Below, in pieces: positions 1 through 7,229 of a stretch of 11,790 bases of DNA. The DNA lies in contig JADZCL010000128.1 of NCBI GenBank assembly GCA_020851615.1, positions 1 to 11,790 of the forward strand, written 5' to 3'. The notes under the pieces are model-generated. The model was not told the origin of the DNA, did not search any database, and saw only the letters and a program-made list of their open reading frames with translations. The position numbers and the translations under genes were made by a program. Numbering within the stretch: the first letter of the stretch is position 1; every line of letters begins with the position of its first letter. The stretch is from Rubrivivax sp. (lineage in GTDB: Bacteria > Pseudomonadota > Gammaproteobacteria > Burkholderiales > Burkholderiaceae_C).

Positions 1-439
1 GCTGTGGCCGGCCGTCTACGCACGGCCGCCGCTGGCTGCCGAGGTCGATGTCGATGAGGACTTGTACGGCGGCCTGATCGGCAACGAGGATCGCCGCACG
101 CTGCAGCGCCTGCGCGGCCTGACACCGGAGCAACTGGCTGAGCGTCACCCGGCGTTCGACGACGAGCGCCTGCCCGAGCTGCTGTTCCGTTGGCGCGCGC
201 GCAACGCGCCGCAGACGCTTGGCGCCGAGGAGCGCACGCGCTGGCAGCGCCACTGTGCGGCGCGCCTGCACGGCGGCACCGGTGGTGCGCTCACCCTGGC
301 GCACTACGCTGCACGCCTGGCCGCCCTGGAAGCACAGGCGGACGCTCAGGCCGATGCGCGCGCAGCAGCCTTGCTGCAGGCGCTGCGTGCCTACGGCATG
401 GCGATCGCCCCGGATGCGGCGCTGGCGGCGCCGGTCTAG
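1..439 (+). CDS. sbcB: Exodeoxyribonuclease I, C-terminal part (5' end outside window)
   Basis: The reading frame is open from the first base and ends at TAG 437-439, giving about 145 C-terminal residues. Exonuclease I degrades single-stranded DNA 3' to 5' and acts in mismatch repair and recombination in the cytoplasm. The visible part matches the family's C-terminal helical domain: LYGGLIGNEDRR, then FDDERLPELLFRWRARN, then PQTLGAEERTRWQRHC. E. coli SbcB has the corresponding LLFNYRARNFPGTL and QQRWLEH stretch. The DEDD catalytic exonuclease domain would lie upstream, outside the window, so activity cannot be judged. The tail (last 40 residues) is Ala-rich. A permease gene follows 49 bp downstream on the same strand. 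Identification rests on recalled family motifs and is fairly secure. Confidence 0.88.
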   Translation, partial: LWPAVYARPPLAAEVDVDEDLYGGLIGNEDRRTLQRLRGLTPEQLAERHPAFDDERLPELLFRWRARNAPQTLGAEERTRWQRHCAARLHGGTGGALTLAHYAARLAALEAQADAQADARAAALLQALRAYGMAIAPDAALAAPV

Positions 440-488
440 ACTCCGCGCCCAGCCGGCACCTGTGCCGCATAACGAGGAGGAGACAGCA

Positions 489-1778
489 ATGGGCTCGATG
501 TGGAGCTGGCGCGAGGTGCGCGCCGAACCGGGCGTGGTCGTCGCACCCGACGAGCGGCTGCCCTGGCCGCAGACCAGTGCGATGGGCGTGCAGCACGTGA
601 TCGCGATGTTCGGCGCGACGGTGCTGGCGCCGATCCTCATGGGTTTCGATCCCAACCTGGCGATCCTCATGAGCGGCATCGGCACGCTCATCTTCTTCGT
701 CGTCGTCGGTGGCAAGGTGCCGAGCTATGTGGGCTCGAGCTTTGGCTTCATCGGTGTCGTCATCGCGGCCACCGGCTACGCAGGCAAGGGCGCCAATGCC
801 AACCTGGCCGTGGCCCTGGGCGGCATCATCGCCTGCGGGGCGCTCTACACGCTGATCGGTGCGGTCGTGATGGCCACCGGAACCGGCTGGATCGAGCGGC
901 TGATGCCCCCCGTCGTCACCGGCGCCGTGGTCGCGGTGATCGGCCTGAACCTTGCTGGCCTGCCGGTGAAGAACATGGCGCCGACCTCCTTTGATGCCTG
1001 GATGCAGGGCGTCACCTTCGTCTGCGTGGCACTCGTGGCGGTGTTCACGCGCGGCATGACACAGCGGCTGCTGATCCTCGTGGGCCTGTTTCTCGCAAGC
1101 GTGGTCTACGCCGTGCTCACCAACGGCCTGGGACTGGGCACGCCAATCGACTTCTCGGGCATCGCGCGGGCGGCGTGGATCGGCATGCCCAACTTCACCG
1201 CGCCGGTGTTCCAGACCAGCGCGATGCTGCTGATCGCACCCGTGGCGATCATCCTGGTGGCCGAGAACCTGGGGCACATCAAGGCCGTGAGCGCGATGAC
1301 CGGGCGCGACCTGGACCCCTACATCGGCCGCGCTTTCGTTGGCGATGGCGTGGCGACGATGGTCTCGGGGTCGCTGGGCGGAACCGGGGTCACGACCTAC
1401 GCCGAGAACATCGGCGTGATGGCCGCCACCAAGATCTACAGCACCGCCGTCTTTGTCGTGGCCGCGCTGATTGCCATCCTGCTGGGCTTCAGCCCCAAGT
1501 TCGGGGCGCTGATCCAGGCGATTCCCCTGGCGGTGATGGGCGGCGTGTCGATCGTTGTCTTCGGCCTGATCGCCATCGCCGGGGCCAAGATCTGGGTCGA
1601 CAACAAGGTCGACTTCTCCGACAATCGCAACCTCGTGGTGGCGGCGATCACGCTGGTGCTGGGCACTGGCGACTACACGTTGCGCTTTGGCGGCTTCACC
1701 CTCGGTGGCATCGGCACGGCCACCTTTGGCGCCGTGTTGCTGTGGCTGCTGCTGGGGCGTAACGCACGCCGGCCCTGA
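489..1778 (+). CDS. uraA: NCS2-family uracil/xanthine permease (UraA-like)
   Basis: A 429-residue inner-membrane nucleobase:proton symporter of the NCS2 (nucleobase-ascorbate) family. Start chosen at ATG 489 because a strong Shine-Dalgarno GAGGAGG lies at 474-480; longer in-frame extensions read into sbcB and do not look like protein. Residues that contact substrate in E. coli UraA (Glu241, His245, Glu290) have clear counterparts: VAENLGHI gives Glu259 and His263, and TTYAENIGVMA gives Glu306. Many hydrophobic segments fill the protein, consistent with the 14-helix fold. Length matches UraA (429 aa). The N-terminal WPQTSAMGVQHVIAMFGATVLAP stretch is typical of the uracil branch, so uracil is the likely substrate, although xanthine or other bases cannot be excluded. 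A small hairpin (CGGCAC/GTGCCG, 454-467) lies just before the ribosome site. The gene converges on the EamA gene with a 27-bp gap and no T-tailed terminator. Confidence 0.88.
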   Translation: MGSMWSWREVRAEPGVVVAPDERLPWPQTSAMGVQHVIAMFGATVLAPILMGFDPNLAILMSGIGTLIFFVVVGGKVPSYVGSSFGFIGVVIAATGYAGKGANANLAVALGGIIACGALYTLIGAVVMATGTGWIERLMPPVVTGAVVAVIGLNLAGLPVKNMAPTSFDAWMQGVTFVCVALVAVFTRGMTQRLLILVGLFLASVVYAVLTNGLGLGTPIDFSGIARAAWIGMPNFTAPVFQTSAMLLIAPVAIILVAENLGHIKAVSAMTGRDLDPYIGRAFVGDGVATMVSGSLGGTGVTTYAENIGVMAATKIYSTAVFVVAALIAILLGFSPKFGALIQAIPLAVMGGVSIVVFGLIAIAGAKIWVDNKVDFSDNRNLVVAAITLVLGTGDYTLRFGGFTLGGIGTATFGAVLLWLLLGRNARRP

Positions 1779-1805
1779 CGGGGCGCGCCGCCCGCCGCGC
1801 TGCGG

Positions 1806-2717
1806 TCAAGGGCGGGCTGCGACCAGCATGCGGCGGACGTGGCCTTCCAGCATCAGGAAGAGTCCGCTGCCGACCATCAGCGCGATGCCGCTCCAGGCCA
1901 GCGGATTGGGCGCCTCGCGCCAGACGACCCAGCCCAGCAGCACCGCCACCAGCAGGCCGACGTAGCGAAAGGGCGCGACCACGCTCATCTCCCCGTGGCG
2001 CATGCTGTTGACGACGCAGAAGTAGCCCCCGGCAAGCAGCGTGGCGGCCAGCGCGAGCTGGCCGAGCTGCAGCGCGCTCAGCGGTCGCCAGCCGTCCAGT
2101 GGCAGCGCCAGGGCCGCCATGGCCAGGACGGCGATCGCACTGGCCACGGTGATGAGGATGGAGGGCACGGCAGGATCGATGCGGCGCGTGCACAGCTCGC
2201 GTGCGACATGCGCGAAGGTGGCTGCCAGGCACACCAGGGCCCAGGCATTGAAGCCTGCCGCACGCGGCTGGATGACGAGCAGCACGCCGATGAAGCCTGC
2301 GGTGATGGCCAGCCAGCGTGAGGGCCCGGCGCGCTCGTGAAGCAGCAGTACGGCAGCCAGCGCCATGATCAGGGGTGCCGAGAGATTGATCGCCGTGGCA
2401 TTGGCCAGTGGCAGATGCATCAGTGACAGCAGGTAGAGCAGGGTGCCCACAGCGTCCAGCACCGCGCGCAGCAGCACCGGCCGGTCGGCCAGGCGGACCC
2501 ACCGGCGCGTGGCGCCGGTGGCGTGTGCCACGGCCAGTAGCAGTGCGAGCGTGACGAGGCCGCGCAGGAAGATCATCTGCGCCAGGCCGAGATCCTGGCC
2601 GAGCGCCTTCATCAACGCGTCGTTGGCGACGAAGAAGACCATCGCCGCGCAGATGTAGGCGACGCCGCGCCGGTTGGCCGCGGACGCCGTCGTCGTGGCT
2701 GGGGTATCGTTGCGCAT
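1806..2717 (-). CDS. DMT superfamily transporter, two EamA domains
   Basis: A 303-residue integral membrane protein with about ten hydrophobic segments arranged as two EamA repeats. The first repeat runs from roughly residue 18 to 150 (GVAYICAAMVFFVAND to AGFIGVLLVIQP) and the second from about 160 to 295 (SVVAPFRYVGLLVAVLLGW, then WREAPNPLAWSGIALMVGSG). Such proteins export or import small metabolites; the substrate cannot be read from sequence. The branch resembles Burkholderiales EamA/RhaT-like transporters, some of which are annotated as S-adenosylmethionine uptake proteins by similarity only. ATG at 2717 was chosen because the protein begins MRNDTPATTT immediately before the first membrane segment; the open frame extends further upstream but that part is low-complexity and overlaps the divergent small gene. 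The ribosome site is weak (GGCAGG). The start lies 23 bp from the divergent gene. Confidence 0.85.
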   Translation of the reverse strand: MRNDTPATTTASAANRRGVAYICAAMVFFVANDALMKALGQDLGLAQMIFLRGLVTLALLLAVAHATGATRRWVRLADRPVLLRAVLDAVGTLLYLLSLMHLPLANATAINLSAPLIMALAAVLLLHERAGPSRWLAITAGFIGVLLVIQPRAAGFNAWALVCLAATFAHVARELCTRRIDPAVPSILITVASAIAVLAMAALALPLDGWRPLSALQLGQLALAATLLAGGYFCVVNSMRHGEMSVVAPFRYVGLLVAVLLGWVVWREAPNPLAWSGIALMVGSGLFLMLEGHVRRMLVAARP

Positions 2718-2740
2718 TGCCTGCCTGAACTGGACTGCCC

Positions 2741-2926
2741 GTGGCCAAACCCAATTACGCATTCGAGAAGCGCCAGCGCGAGCTGGAGAAGAAGCGCAAG
2801 AAGGAGGAGAAGGCGCAGCGCAAGGCCACCGGCCAGGCGCAGCCCGCAGGTGATGCCCAAGGGGCGGACGCGGGTGCCGATACCGATCCCGCATCCGCCG
2901 CCCCGGCCTCCGAGCCCGGCCGCTGA
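2741..2926 (+). CDS. Small Lys/Glu-rich conserved hypothetical protein
   Basis: A 61-residue protein starting at GTG 2741 with MAKPNYAFEKRQRELEKKRK. Residues 8-30 are almost entirely Lys, Arg, Glu and Gln with a few Leu/Ala, predicting a highly charged helix or short coiled coil. Residues 31-61 are Gly/Ala/Pro/Asp-rich and probably disordered. No signal peptide or membrane segment is present, so the protein should be cytoplasmic. I recall similarly short proteins with an NYxFEKRQxExxKKxKKEEK-type start in betaproteobacteria, with no known function; nucleic-acid or ribosome association is only a guess from charge. Support for a real gene: a plausible start, a distinctive protein unlike the Arg/Ala shadow frames around it, and a strong hairpin terminator 36 bp after the stop. 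The ribosome site is poor. Confidence 0.7.
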   Translation: MAKPNYAFEKRQRELEKKRKKEEKAQRKATGQAQPAGDAQGADAGADTDPASAAPASEPGR

Positions 2927-2961
2927 GCGCCGCCCCGCCGCAGTAGCCGTATCGCACGCAC

Positions 2962-3002
2962 ACAGGCCGACGGCCCGCCGCAGCGGGCCGTCGGCCTGTT
3001 TT
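2962..3002 (+). terminator. Rho-independent terminator after the small Lys/Glu-rich gene
   Basis: A perfect 17-bp inverted repeat: arm ACAGGCCGACGGCCCGC at 2962-2978, loop CGCA at 2979-2982, and matching arm at 2983-2999, followed by TTTT (2999-3002) on the plus strand. The T tail points to rightward termination of the small gene. The stem also lies 16 bp past the acnB stop on the other strand, where it lacks a U tract, so it may only weakly stop leftward transcription or protect the acnB mRNA 3' end. Confidence 0.85.
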
Positions 3003-3017
3003 GCACGGCGTCAGGCT

Positions 3018-5609
3018 TCAATGCCCGACCGTGCCTGCCGCCTCGACGTACTCGGGGATCTGGTCGAAGTTCATGTAGCGGTAGACGCTGGCGGCGTCCT
3101 TGACGATGATCCCCATCGCCTCGTGGTACTCCGCCACACTCGGGATGCGGCCCAGACGCGAGGCGATCGCTGCCAGCTCGGCCGATGCCAGGTAGACGTT
3201 GGTGTTCTTCCCCAGCCGGTTCGGGAAGTTGCGCGTGCTCGTGGAGACCACCGTCGCCCCCTCGCGCACTTGCGCCTGGTTGCCCATGCACAGGCTGCAG
3301 CCGGGCATCTCGGTGCGCGCGCCGGCGGTGCCGAAGGCGGCGTAGTGCCCTTCCTTGATGAGCTCGCTCTGGTCCATCTTGGTCGGCGGCGCGACCCACA
3401 GCTTGGTCGGGATGTCGCGCTGACCGCCCAGCAGCTTGGCCGCGGCGCGGAAGTGGCCGATGTTGGTCATGCACGAGCCGATGAAGGCCTCGTCGATCTT
3501 GGTGCCGGCCACCTGCGACAACAGCTTGGCGTCGTCGGGGTCGTTGGGACAGCAGAGGACAGGCTCCTTCAGTTCGGCCAGGTCGATCTCGATCACGGCG
3601 GCGTACTCGGCATCCCGGTCGGCCTCGAGCAACTGCGGCGCCGCCAGCCAGGCCTGGACCTTCTCGATGCGCCGTGCCAGGGTCTTGGCGTCCTGGTAGC
3701 CCTGCGCGATCATGTTCTTCATCAGCACGACGTTGCTCTTCAGGTACTCGATGACGGGTTCCTGATTGAGCTTGATCGTGCAGCCCGCCGCGCTGCGCTC
3801 GGCGCTGGCATCGGAGAGCTCGAACGCCTGCTCGACCTTCAGCTCGGGCAGCCCCTCGATCTCGAGGATGCGGCCGCTGAAGATGTTCTTCTTGCCGGCC
3901 TTGGCCACGGTCAGCAGGCCATCCTTGATAGCGTAGTACGGGATCGCGTGGACCAGGTCGCGCAGGGTGACGCCAGGCTGCATCTGGCCCTTGAAGCGCA
4001 CCAGCACCGACTCGGGCATGTCCAGCGGCATCACGCCCGTGGCGGCGGCAAACGCCACCAGACCCGAGCCCGCGGGGAAGCTGATGCCGATCGGGAAGCG
4101 CGTGTGGCTGTCGCCGCCGGTGCCCACGGTATCGGGCAGCAGCAGCCGGTTCAGCCACGAGTGGATGACGCCGTCGCCCGGGCGCAGGCTGACGCCGCCG
4201 CGGCTGCTGATGAAGGCTGGCAGCTCGCGGTGCATCTTCACGTCCACCGGCTTGGGATAGGCGGCGGTGTGGCAGAAGCTCTGCATCACGAGATCGGCCG
4301 AGAAGCCCAGGCAGGCGAGGTCCTTCAACTCGTCGCGCGTCATCGGGCCGGTGGTGTCCTGGCTGCCTACCGTCGTCATCCGGGGCTCGCAGTAGGTACC
4401 CGGGCGCACGCCCTGGCCTTCGGGCAGGCCGCAGGCGCGGCCGACCATCTTCTGCGCCAGCGTGAAGCCGGCCTTGCTCGCCGCGGGGGCCTGTGGCAGG
4501 CGGAAGGTGGTGGCGGTGGGCAGGCCCAGCGCCTCGCGCGCCCGCGCCGTGAGCGAGCGACCGATGATGAGGTTGATGCGTCCGCCTGCCCGCACCTCGT
4601 CGAGCAGGACCTGGCTCTTGAGCTGGAACTCCGCCACCACGGCGCCGTTCTTCACGATCTTGCCGTCGTAGGGCCGCACCTCGACGACGTCGCCCATCTC
4701 CAGCGCGCCGACTTCGACCTCGATCGGCAGCGAACCGGAGTCCTCCTGCGTGTTGAAGAAGATCGGCGCGATCTTGCCGCCCAGCGTGACGCCACCGAAG
4801 CGCTTGTTGGGCACGAAGGGAATGTCCTGCCCCGTGGCCCAGACGACGCTGTTGGTGGCGCTCTTGCGGCTGGAGCCCGTGCCCACCACGTCACCGACGT
4901 AGGCCACGAGGTGGCCCTTCTCCTTCAACGCCTCGATGAAGGCAATCGGTCCGCGCTTGCTCTCCTCCTCGGGCGTGAAGGCGGCGTCGGGGCGGCTGTT
5001 CTTGAGCATCGCCAGGTAGTGCAGCGGAATGTCCGGGCGGCTCCAGGCGTCGGGCGCTGGTGAGAGGTCGTCGGTGTTGGTCTCGCCGGGGACCTTGAAC
5101 ACCGTGACGGTGATCGAGGCCGGCACCTCCGGGCGGCTGGTGAACCACTCGGCATCGGCCCAACTCTGCAGCACTTCGCCGGCCTTGGCGTTGCCGGCCT
5201 TGGCCTTGGCGGCGACATCGTTGAAGTAGTCGAACATCAGCAGCGTGTGCTTGAGCGCTGCAGCCGCCTGCGGCGCCACGGCGGCGTCATCGAGCAGTTC
5301 GATCAACGGCTGCACGTTGTAGCCACCCACCATGGTGCCCAGCAGTTCGGTGGCGCGCGCCTTGCTCAGCAGGTTGCACTTCAGCTCGCCGTGGGCGATA
5401 GCCGACAGGAAGCTTGCCTTGACCTTGGCCGCGTCGTCCACGCCGGGTGGCACACGGTGCGTGAGCAGATCCAGAAGGAAGGCGTCCTCGCCGGCAGGCG
5501 GGTTCTTGATCAACTCGATCAGGTCGACCACCTGCCTGGCATCCAGTGGCAGGGGCGGAATGCCGAGTGCGGCGCGTTCAGCGGCGTGTTGGCGGTAGGC
5601 GGCAAGCAT
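3018..5609 (-). CDS. acnB: Aconitate hydratase B (bifunctional aconitase/2-methylisocitrate dehydratase)
   Basis: An 863-residue aconitase B (E. coli AcnB is 865 aa), which interconverts citrate and isocitrate through cis-aconitate in the TCA cycle, in the cytoplasm, with a [4Fe-4S] cluster. The order is B-type: an N-terminal HEAT-like helical domain (about residues 1-160), then the swivel domain (containing [20 protein letters not shown] and [18 protein letters not shown]), then the catalytic core. Candidate cluster ligands are Cys713 in GSCMTN and Cys771/Cys774 in [27 protein letters not shown] is also present. Start at ATG 5609 ([20 protein letters not shown]) follows AAGGAG; an in-frame start seven codons upstream lacks this. 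In this family the apo-enzyme can bind mRNA when iron is low. It is the last gene of the leftward arm, 57 bp after the toxin gene, with no obvious promoter in the gap. The catalytic features are intact. Confidence 0.97.
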   Translation of the reverse strand: MLAAYRQHAAERAALGIPPLPLDARQVVDLIELIKNPPAGEDAFLLDLLTHRVPPGVDDAAKVKASFLSAIAHGELKCNLLSKARATELLGTMVGGYNVQPLIELLDDAAVAPQAAAALKHTLLMFDYFNDVAAKAKAGNAKAGEVLQSWADAEWFTSRPEVPASITVTVFKVPGETNTDDLSPAPDAWSRPDIPLHYLAMLKNSRPDAAFTPEEESKRGPIAFIEALKEKGHLVAYVGDVVGTGSSRKSATNSVVWATGQDIPFVPNKRFGGVTLGGKIAPIFFNTQEDSGSLPIEVEVGALEMGDVVEVRPYDGKIVKNGAVVAEFQLKSQVLLDEVRAGGRINLIIGRSLTARAREALGLPTATTFRLPQAPAASKAGFTLAQKMVGRACGLPEGQGVRPGTYCEPRMTTVGSQDTTGPMTRDELKDLACLGFSADLVMQSFCHTAAYPKPVDVKMHRELPAFISSRGGVSLRPGDGVIHSWLNRLLLPDTVGTGGDSHTRFPIGISFPAGSGLVAFAAATGVMPLDMPESVLVRFKGQMQPGVTLRDLVHAIPYYAIKDGLLTVAKAGKKNIFSGRILEIEGLPELKVEQAFELSDASAERSAAGCTIKLNQEPVIEYLKSNVVLMKNMIAQGYQDAKTLARRIEKVQAWLAAPQLLEADRDAEYAAVIEIDLAELKEPVLCCPNDPDDAKLLSQVAGTKIDEAFIGSCMTNIGHFRAAAKLLGGQRDIPTKLWVAPPTKMDQSELIKEGHYAAFGTAGARTEMPGCSLCMGNQAQVREGATVVSTSTRNFPNRLGKNTNVYLASAELAAIASRLGRIPSVAEYHEAMGIIVKDAASVYRYMNFDQIPEYVEAAGTVGH

Positions 5610-5666
5610 GGTGGCTCCTTGTGGGCGCAATGTTGGGTTCCCGGGCAGGGAAGGGAGTGTCGGGGC

Positions 5667-6086
5667 TCAGGCTTGCGGGACGATGACCTTGAGACCCTTG
5701 AAGTAGTCGCGGAAGAAGCCCGCGTCACGCGTGATCAGACCCTGGCACTGCAGCAAGGCGTGAGCGCCGATCAGGAAATCGGGCACGCTGCGCCGCTCGG
5801 GCCGTGGCGGGGTCGTGCCGCGCAGCCGGTCCTTGTAGCGGCGCTGCATCTCGCCGGCGCGCACGGCCGAGCGCGGCTCCAGCGGCGAGAAGGCGATGCC
5901 CACGGCCTCCAGCGTGTCCATGACGACACTGCTGTGGCCAAGGCCGGCCACGACCTCGCTGAGCACCACCTCGCAGGCGACCACCGGACCGGCCGACAAG
6001 GCGCTGCGAAGCGCGTTCTCGGCATGTGCGGCCGCCGGGCCGTCGCCGATGTAGTCGATGAGCACCGCAGTGTCGACGGCGATCAC
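5667..6086 (-). CDS. vapC: VapC-type PIN-domain toxin (putative ribonuclease)
   Basis: A 139-residue single PIN domain, the usual VapC size. Family toxins are Mg2+-dependent ribonucleases that cut tRNA or rRNA and are neutralised by the partner encoded just upstream. The acidic active-site set is visible: Asp5 (MIAVDTAVLID), Glu44 (VVLSEVVAG), Asp103 (VPDFLIGAHAL) and Asp121 (LITRDAGFF). All four are kept, so the protein should be active. The start is GTG at 6086, which overlaps the antitoxin stop by 4 bp (GTGA), implying translational coupling. Base composition resembles the surrounding genes, so any acquisition is not recent or came from a similar genome. The target RNA cannot be predicted. 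Confidence 0.88.
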   Translation of the reverse strand: MIAVDTAVLIDYIGDGPAAAHAENALRSALSAGPVVACEVVLSEVVAGLGHSSVVMDTLEAVGIAFSPLEPRSAVRAGEMQRRYKDRLRGTTPPRPERRSVPDFLIGAHALLQCQGLITRDAGFFRDYFKGLKVIVPQA

Positions 6087-6352
6087 GGCTTGTCGCCCGG
6101 CGCGCGGGGTGCGGGATACGGGTCGCCCGGGGCGCGCCCGCGCAGCTCGCGCATGATGTCGTCCGTGGTGACGCCCGGGGGCAGCTTGATGCGCCCGCGC
6201 AGGCGCGACAGCGCGTCGCCGACATCCTTGCGCAGCACGATGCGGCCGTTCTCCAGTTCGACCTTGAGCTTGCTGCCCTTGGTCAGGCCGAGCGCATCGC
6301 GCACAGCCTTGGGCAGGGTGATCTGCCCGCGTTCGGCAACGGTGGCTTCCAT
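6083..6352 (-). CDS. vapB: AbrB/MazE/SpoVT-family antitoxin partner of the PIN toxin
   Basis: An 89-residue antitoxin. Residues 1-42 (MEATVAERGQITLPKAVRDA, then LGLTKGSKLKVELENGRIVLRK) form a clear swapped-hairpin AbrB DNA-binding domain. The C-terminal half (LRGRIKLPPGVTTDDIMREL) carries a short helix typical of the toxin-binding tail. It should bind and block the PIN toxin and repress its own promoter. ATG 6352 was chosen over an upstream in-frame ATG at 6403 because the AbrB domain begins directly at MEATV and AGGAG lies upstream. The upstream ATG would add 17 residues unlike the family. The gene overlaps the toxin start by 4 bp. Confidence 0.88.
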   Translation of the reverse strand: MEATVAERGQITLPKAVRDALGLTKGSKLKVELENGRIVLRKDVGDALSRLRGRIKLPPGVTTDDIMRELRGRAPGDPYPAPRAPGDKP

Positions 6353-6406
6353 CGGCAGGGACTCCTGGCCGCCTGCCCAGGGTGGCAGGGGAGATATGAA
6401 CAATCA

Positions 6407-6429
6407 GGTATGCAACGATTGTACATACC
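6407..6429 (-). promoter_or_regulatory. Candidate promoter/operator of the toxin-antitoxin pair
   Basis: An inverted repeat with 6-bp arms GGTATG (6407-6412) and CATACC (6424-6429) separated by 11 bp lies 55 bp upstream of the antitoxin start. The region 6390-6430 is clearly AT-richer than its surroundings. On the minus strand TACAAT, inside the repeat, is a fair -10 candidate, with a poor -35 (TGGATT) 17 bp away. AbrB-type antitoxins commonly repress their own promoter by binding such palindromes; that this one does so is inference. Confidence 0.5.
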
Positions 6430-6448
6430 CGAATCGCCCAAATCCAGG

Positions 6449-6481
6449 AAAACCCTCATGCCTGCCGACCGCAGCCGGCAG
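6449..6481 (-). terminator. Weak terminator-like hairpin after the secreted hypothetical gene
   Basis: On the minus strand, just past the stop at 6495, CTGCCG and CGGCAG arms (6462-6481) form a 6-bp stem with an 8-nt loop; TTTT follows only after 9 nt (6449-6452). This could partly separate the secreted-protein transcript from the toxin-antitoxin promoter. The distance to the T tract makes it a doubtful terminator. Confidence 0.25.
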
Positions 6482-6494
6482 TCCCGCAGCCGCC

Positions 6495-7130
6495 TCAGCG
6501 GGGCGTCGCGGGGGTGACTTGGGCGGTGGTGGGTGGGGCCTCGCTGCCCGCGGCCGCTGCCACCGCCGGCGCGCCGGCGGCATCGGTCCCGGCAGCCCTC
6601 GCCAGCCCAGGAGGTGCCGCCGCAGCCGCCGCCATGTTCGGGTCGATGCCCAGGGACTGACCCGGCGTGGGCAGGGCGGCATGGCGCTGCTGCTCGTGCA
6701 CGCAGTCGTCGATCAGGCGGCGCCCCACCACGGTGTCCATCAGCATCGACTTGGTGGCGATCTGCAGCATCAGGACGCGGCCCTTCACGTCCTCCAGCCG
6801 CAAGGCCCCCGTGCTCGAGAGCACCGGCTTCATGGTCCAGAGCGACTTGCCGTGGTGCACGTCGATATAGCCCGCGTGCTGCGCGTTTGTCGACACCGAG
6901 ACCGACTGGCCGAACTCGCAGGCATAGCTGCCGAAGAAGGCGCGTGCCGCAGCGGTGAGTTGCTCTGCCGTGGCAGCCGGCAACGCCGCGATGGCCGCCA
7001 GCGCCGCTGCGGGCTTGAGGCTGCGCTTGGCCGGCGGCTTGGTCGCCTGGGCCTGTGCGCTGGTGGCCGCAGCGACGCACAGCGCCAGGGCGGTGAGGGT
7101 GGCAATGCACGGGCGCTGGATGGCAGTCAT
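6495..7130 (-). CDS. Secreted hypothetical protein with two-cysteine domain (MliC-like pattern)
   Basis: A 211-residue protein with a Sec signal peptide (positively charged start, hydrophobic residues 9-22, cleavage likely after an Ala-X-Ala near residue 27-29). No lipobox cysteine is seen, so it is probably periplasmic or secreted. Residues about 63-148 form the only ordered-looking domain: FFGSYACEFGQSVSVS, then HGKSLWTMKPVLSSTGALRL, then IATKSMLMD, ending GRRLIDDCVHEQ. Cys71 and Cys143 are well placed for a disulphide. This spacing (YxC near the start, an S-x-G-A centre, Gly then Cys at the end) recalls MliC/PliC lysozyme-inhibitor domains, but the match is by eye and weak. Residues 151-211 are an Ala/Pro-rich low-complexity tail. 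ATG 7130 follows GAGGAA. It lies between the CitE-like gene (99 bp upstream) and the toxin-antitoxin pair. I recall similar hypotheticals in Burkholderiales; function is unknown. Confidence 0.75.
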   Translation of the reverse strand: MTAIQRPCIATLTALALCVAAATSAQAQATKPPAKRSLKPAAALAAIAALPAATAEQLTAAARAFFGSYACEFGQSVSVSTNAQHAGYIDVHHGKSLWTMKPVLSSTGALRLEDVKGRVLMLQIATKSMLMDTVVGRRLIDDCVHEQQRHAALPTPGQSLGIDPNMAAAAAAPPGLARAAGTDAAGAPAVAAAAGSEAPPTTAQVTPATPR

Positions 7131-7229
7131 CGGGCAGGTTCCTCGCCGGTTGGCCCGCAGTGCTGCGGGGGTCGTGATCCTGGGGCGCGATTCTGGCCGG
7201 GTTTGCGCCGGCGTGGGTAGCCGAACGTA

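Noticed and set aside
454..467. Hairpin CGGCAC/GTGCCG between sbcB and the permease as a terminator
   Set aside because: The stem is short with a two-base loop and no T tract. It may be chance or a minor leader structure.
219..488. N-terminal extension of the uracil permease by 90 codons
   Set aside because: The extension overlaps sbcB in another frame, is Arg/Ala-rich, and the ATG at 489 has a strong Shine-Dalgarno and gives the standard family length.
1779..1805. Bidirectional terminator between the convergent permease and EamA genes
   Set aside because: The 27-bp gap is GC-rich with only a short GGGCG/CGCCC pairing and no T or A run.
2718..2963. Upstream extension of the EamA transporter
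   Set aside because: The added residues are Arg/Pro/Ala low complexity and lie antisense to the divergent small gene. The family N-terminus fits the start at 2717.
2850..5063. 737-codon plus-strand open frame antisense to acnB
   Set aside because: It mirrors the strongly recognised acnB coding strand in GC-rich DNA, where complementary frames stay open by codon bias. Its product is an Arg/Ala/His-rich sequence with no recognisable domain.
5247..7220. 657-codon plus-strand open frame across acnB, the toxin-antitoxin pair and the secreted-protein gene
   Set aside because: It crosses several well-supported minus-strand genes and their intergenic gaps, and has low-complexity composition. It is a GC-bias shadow.
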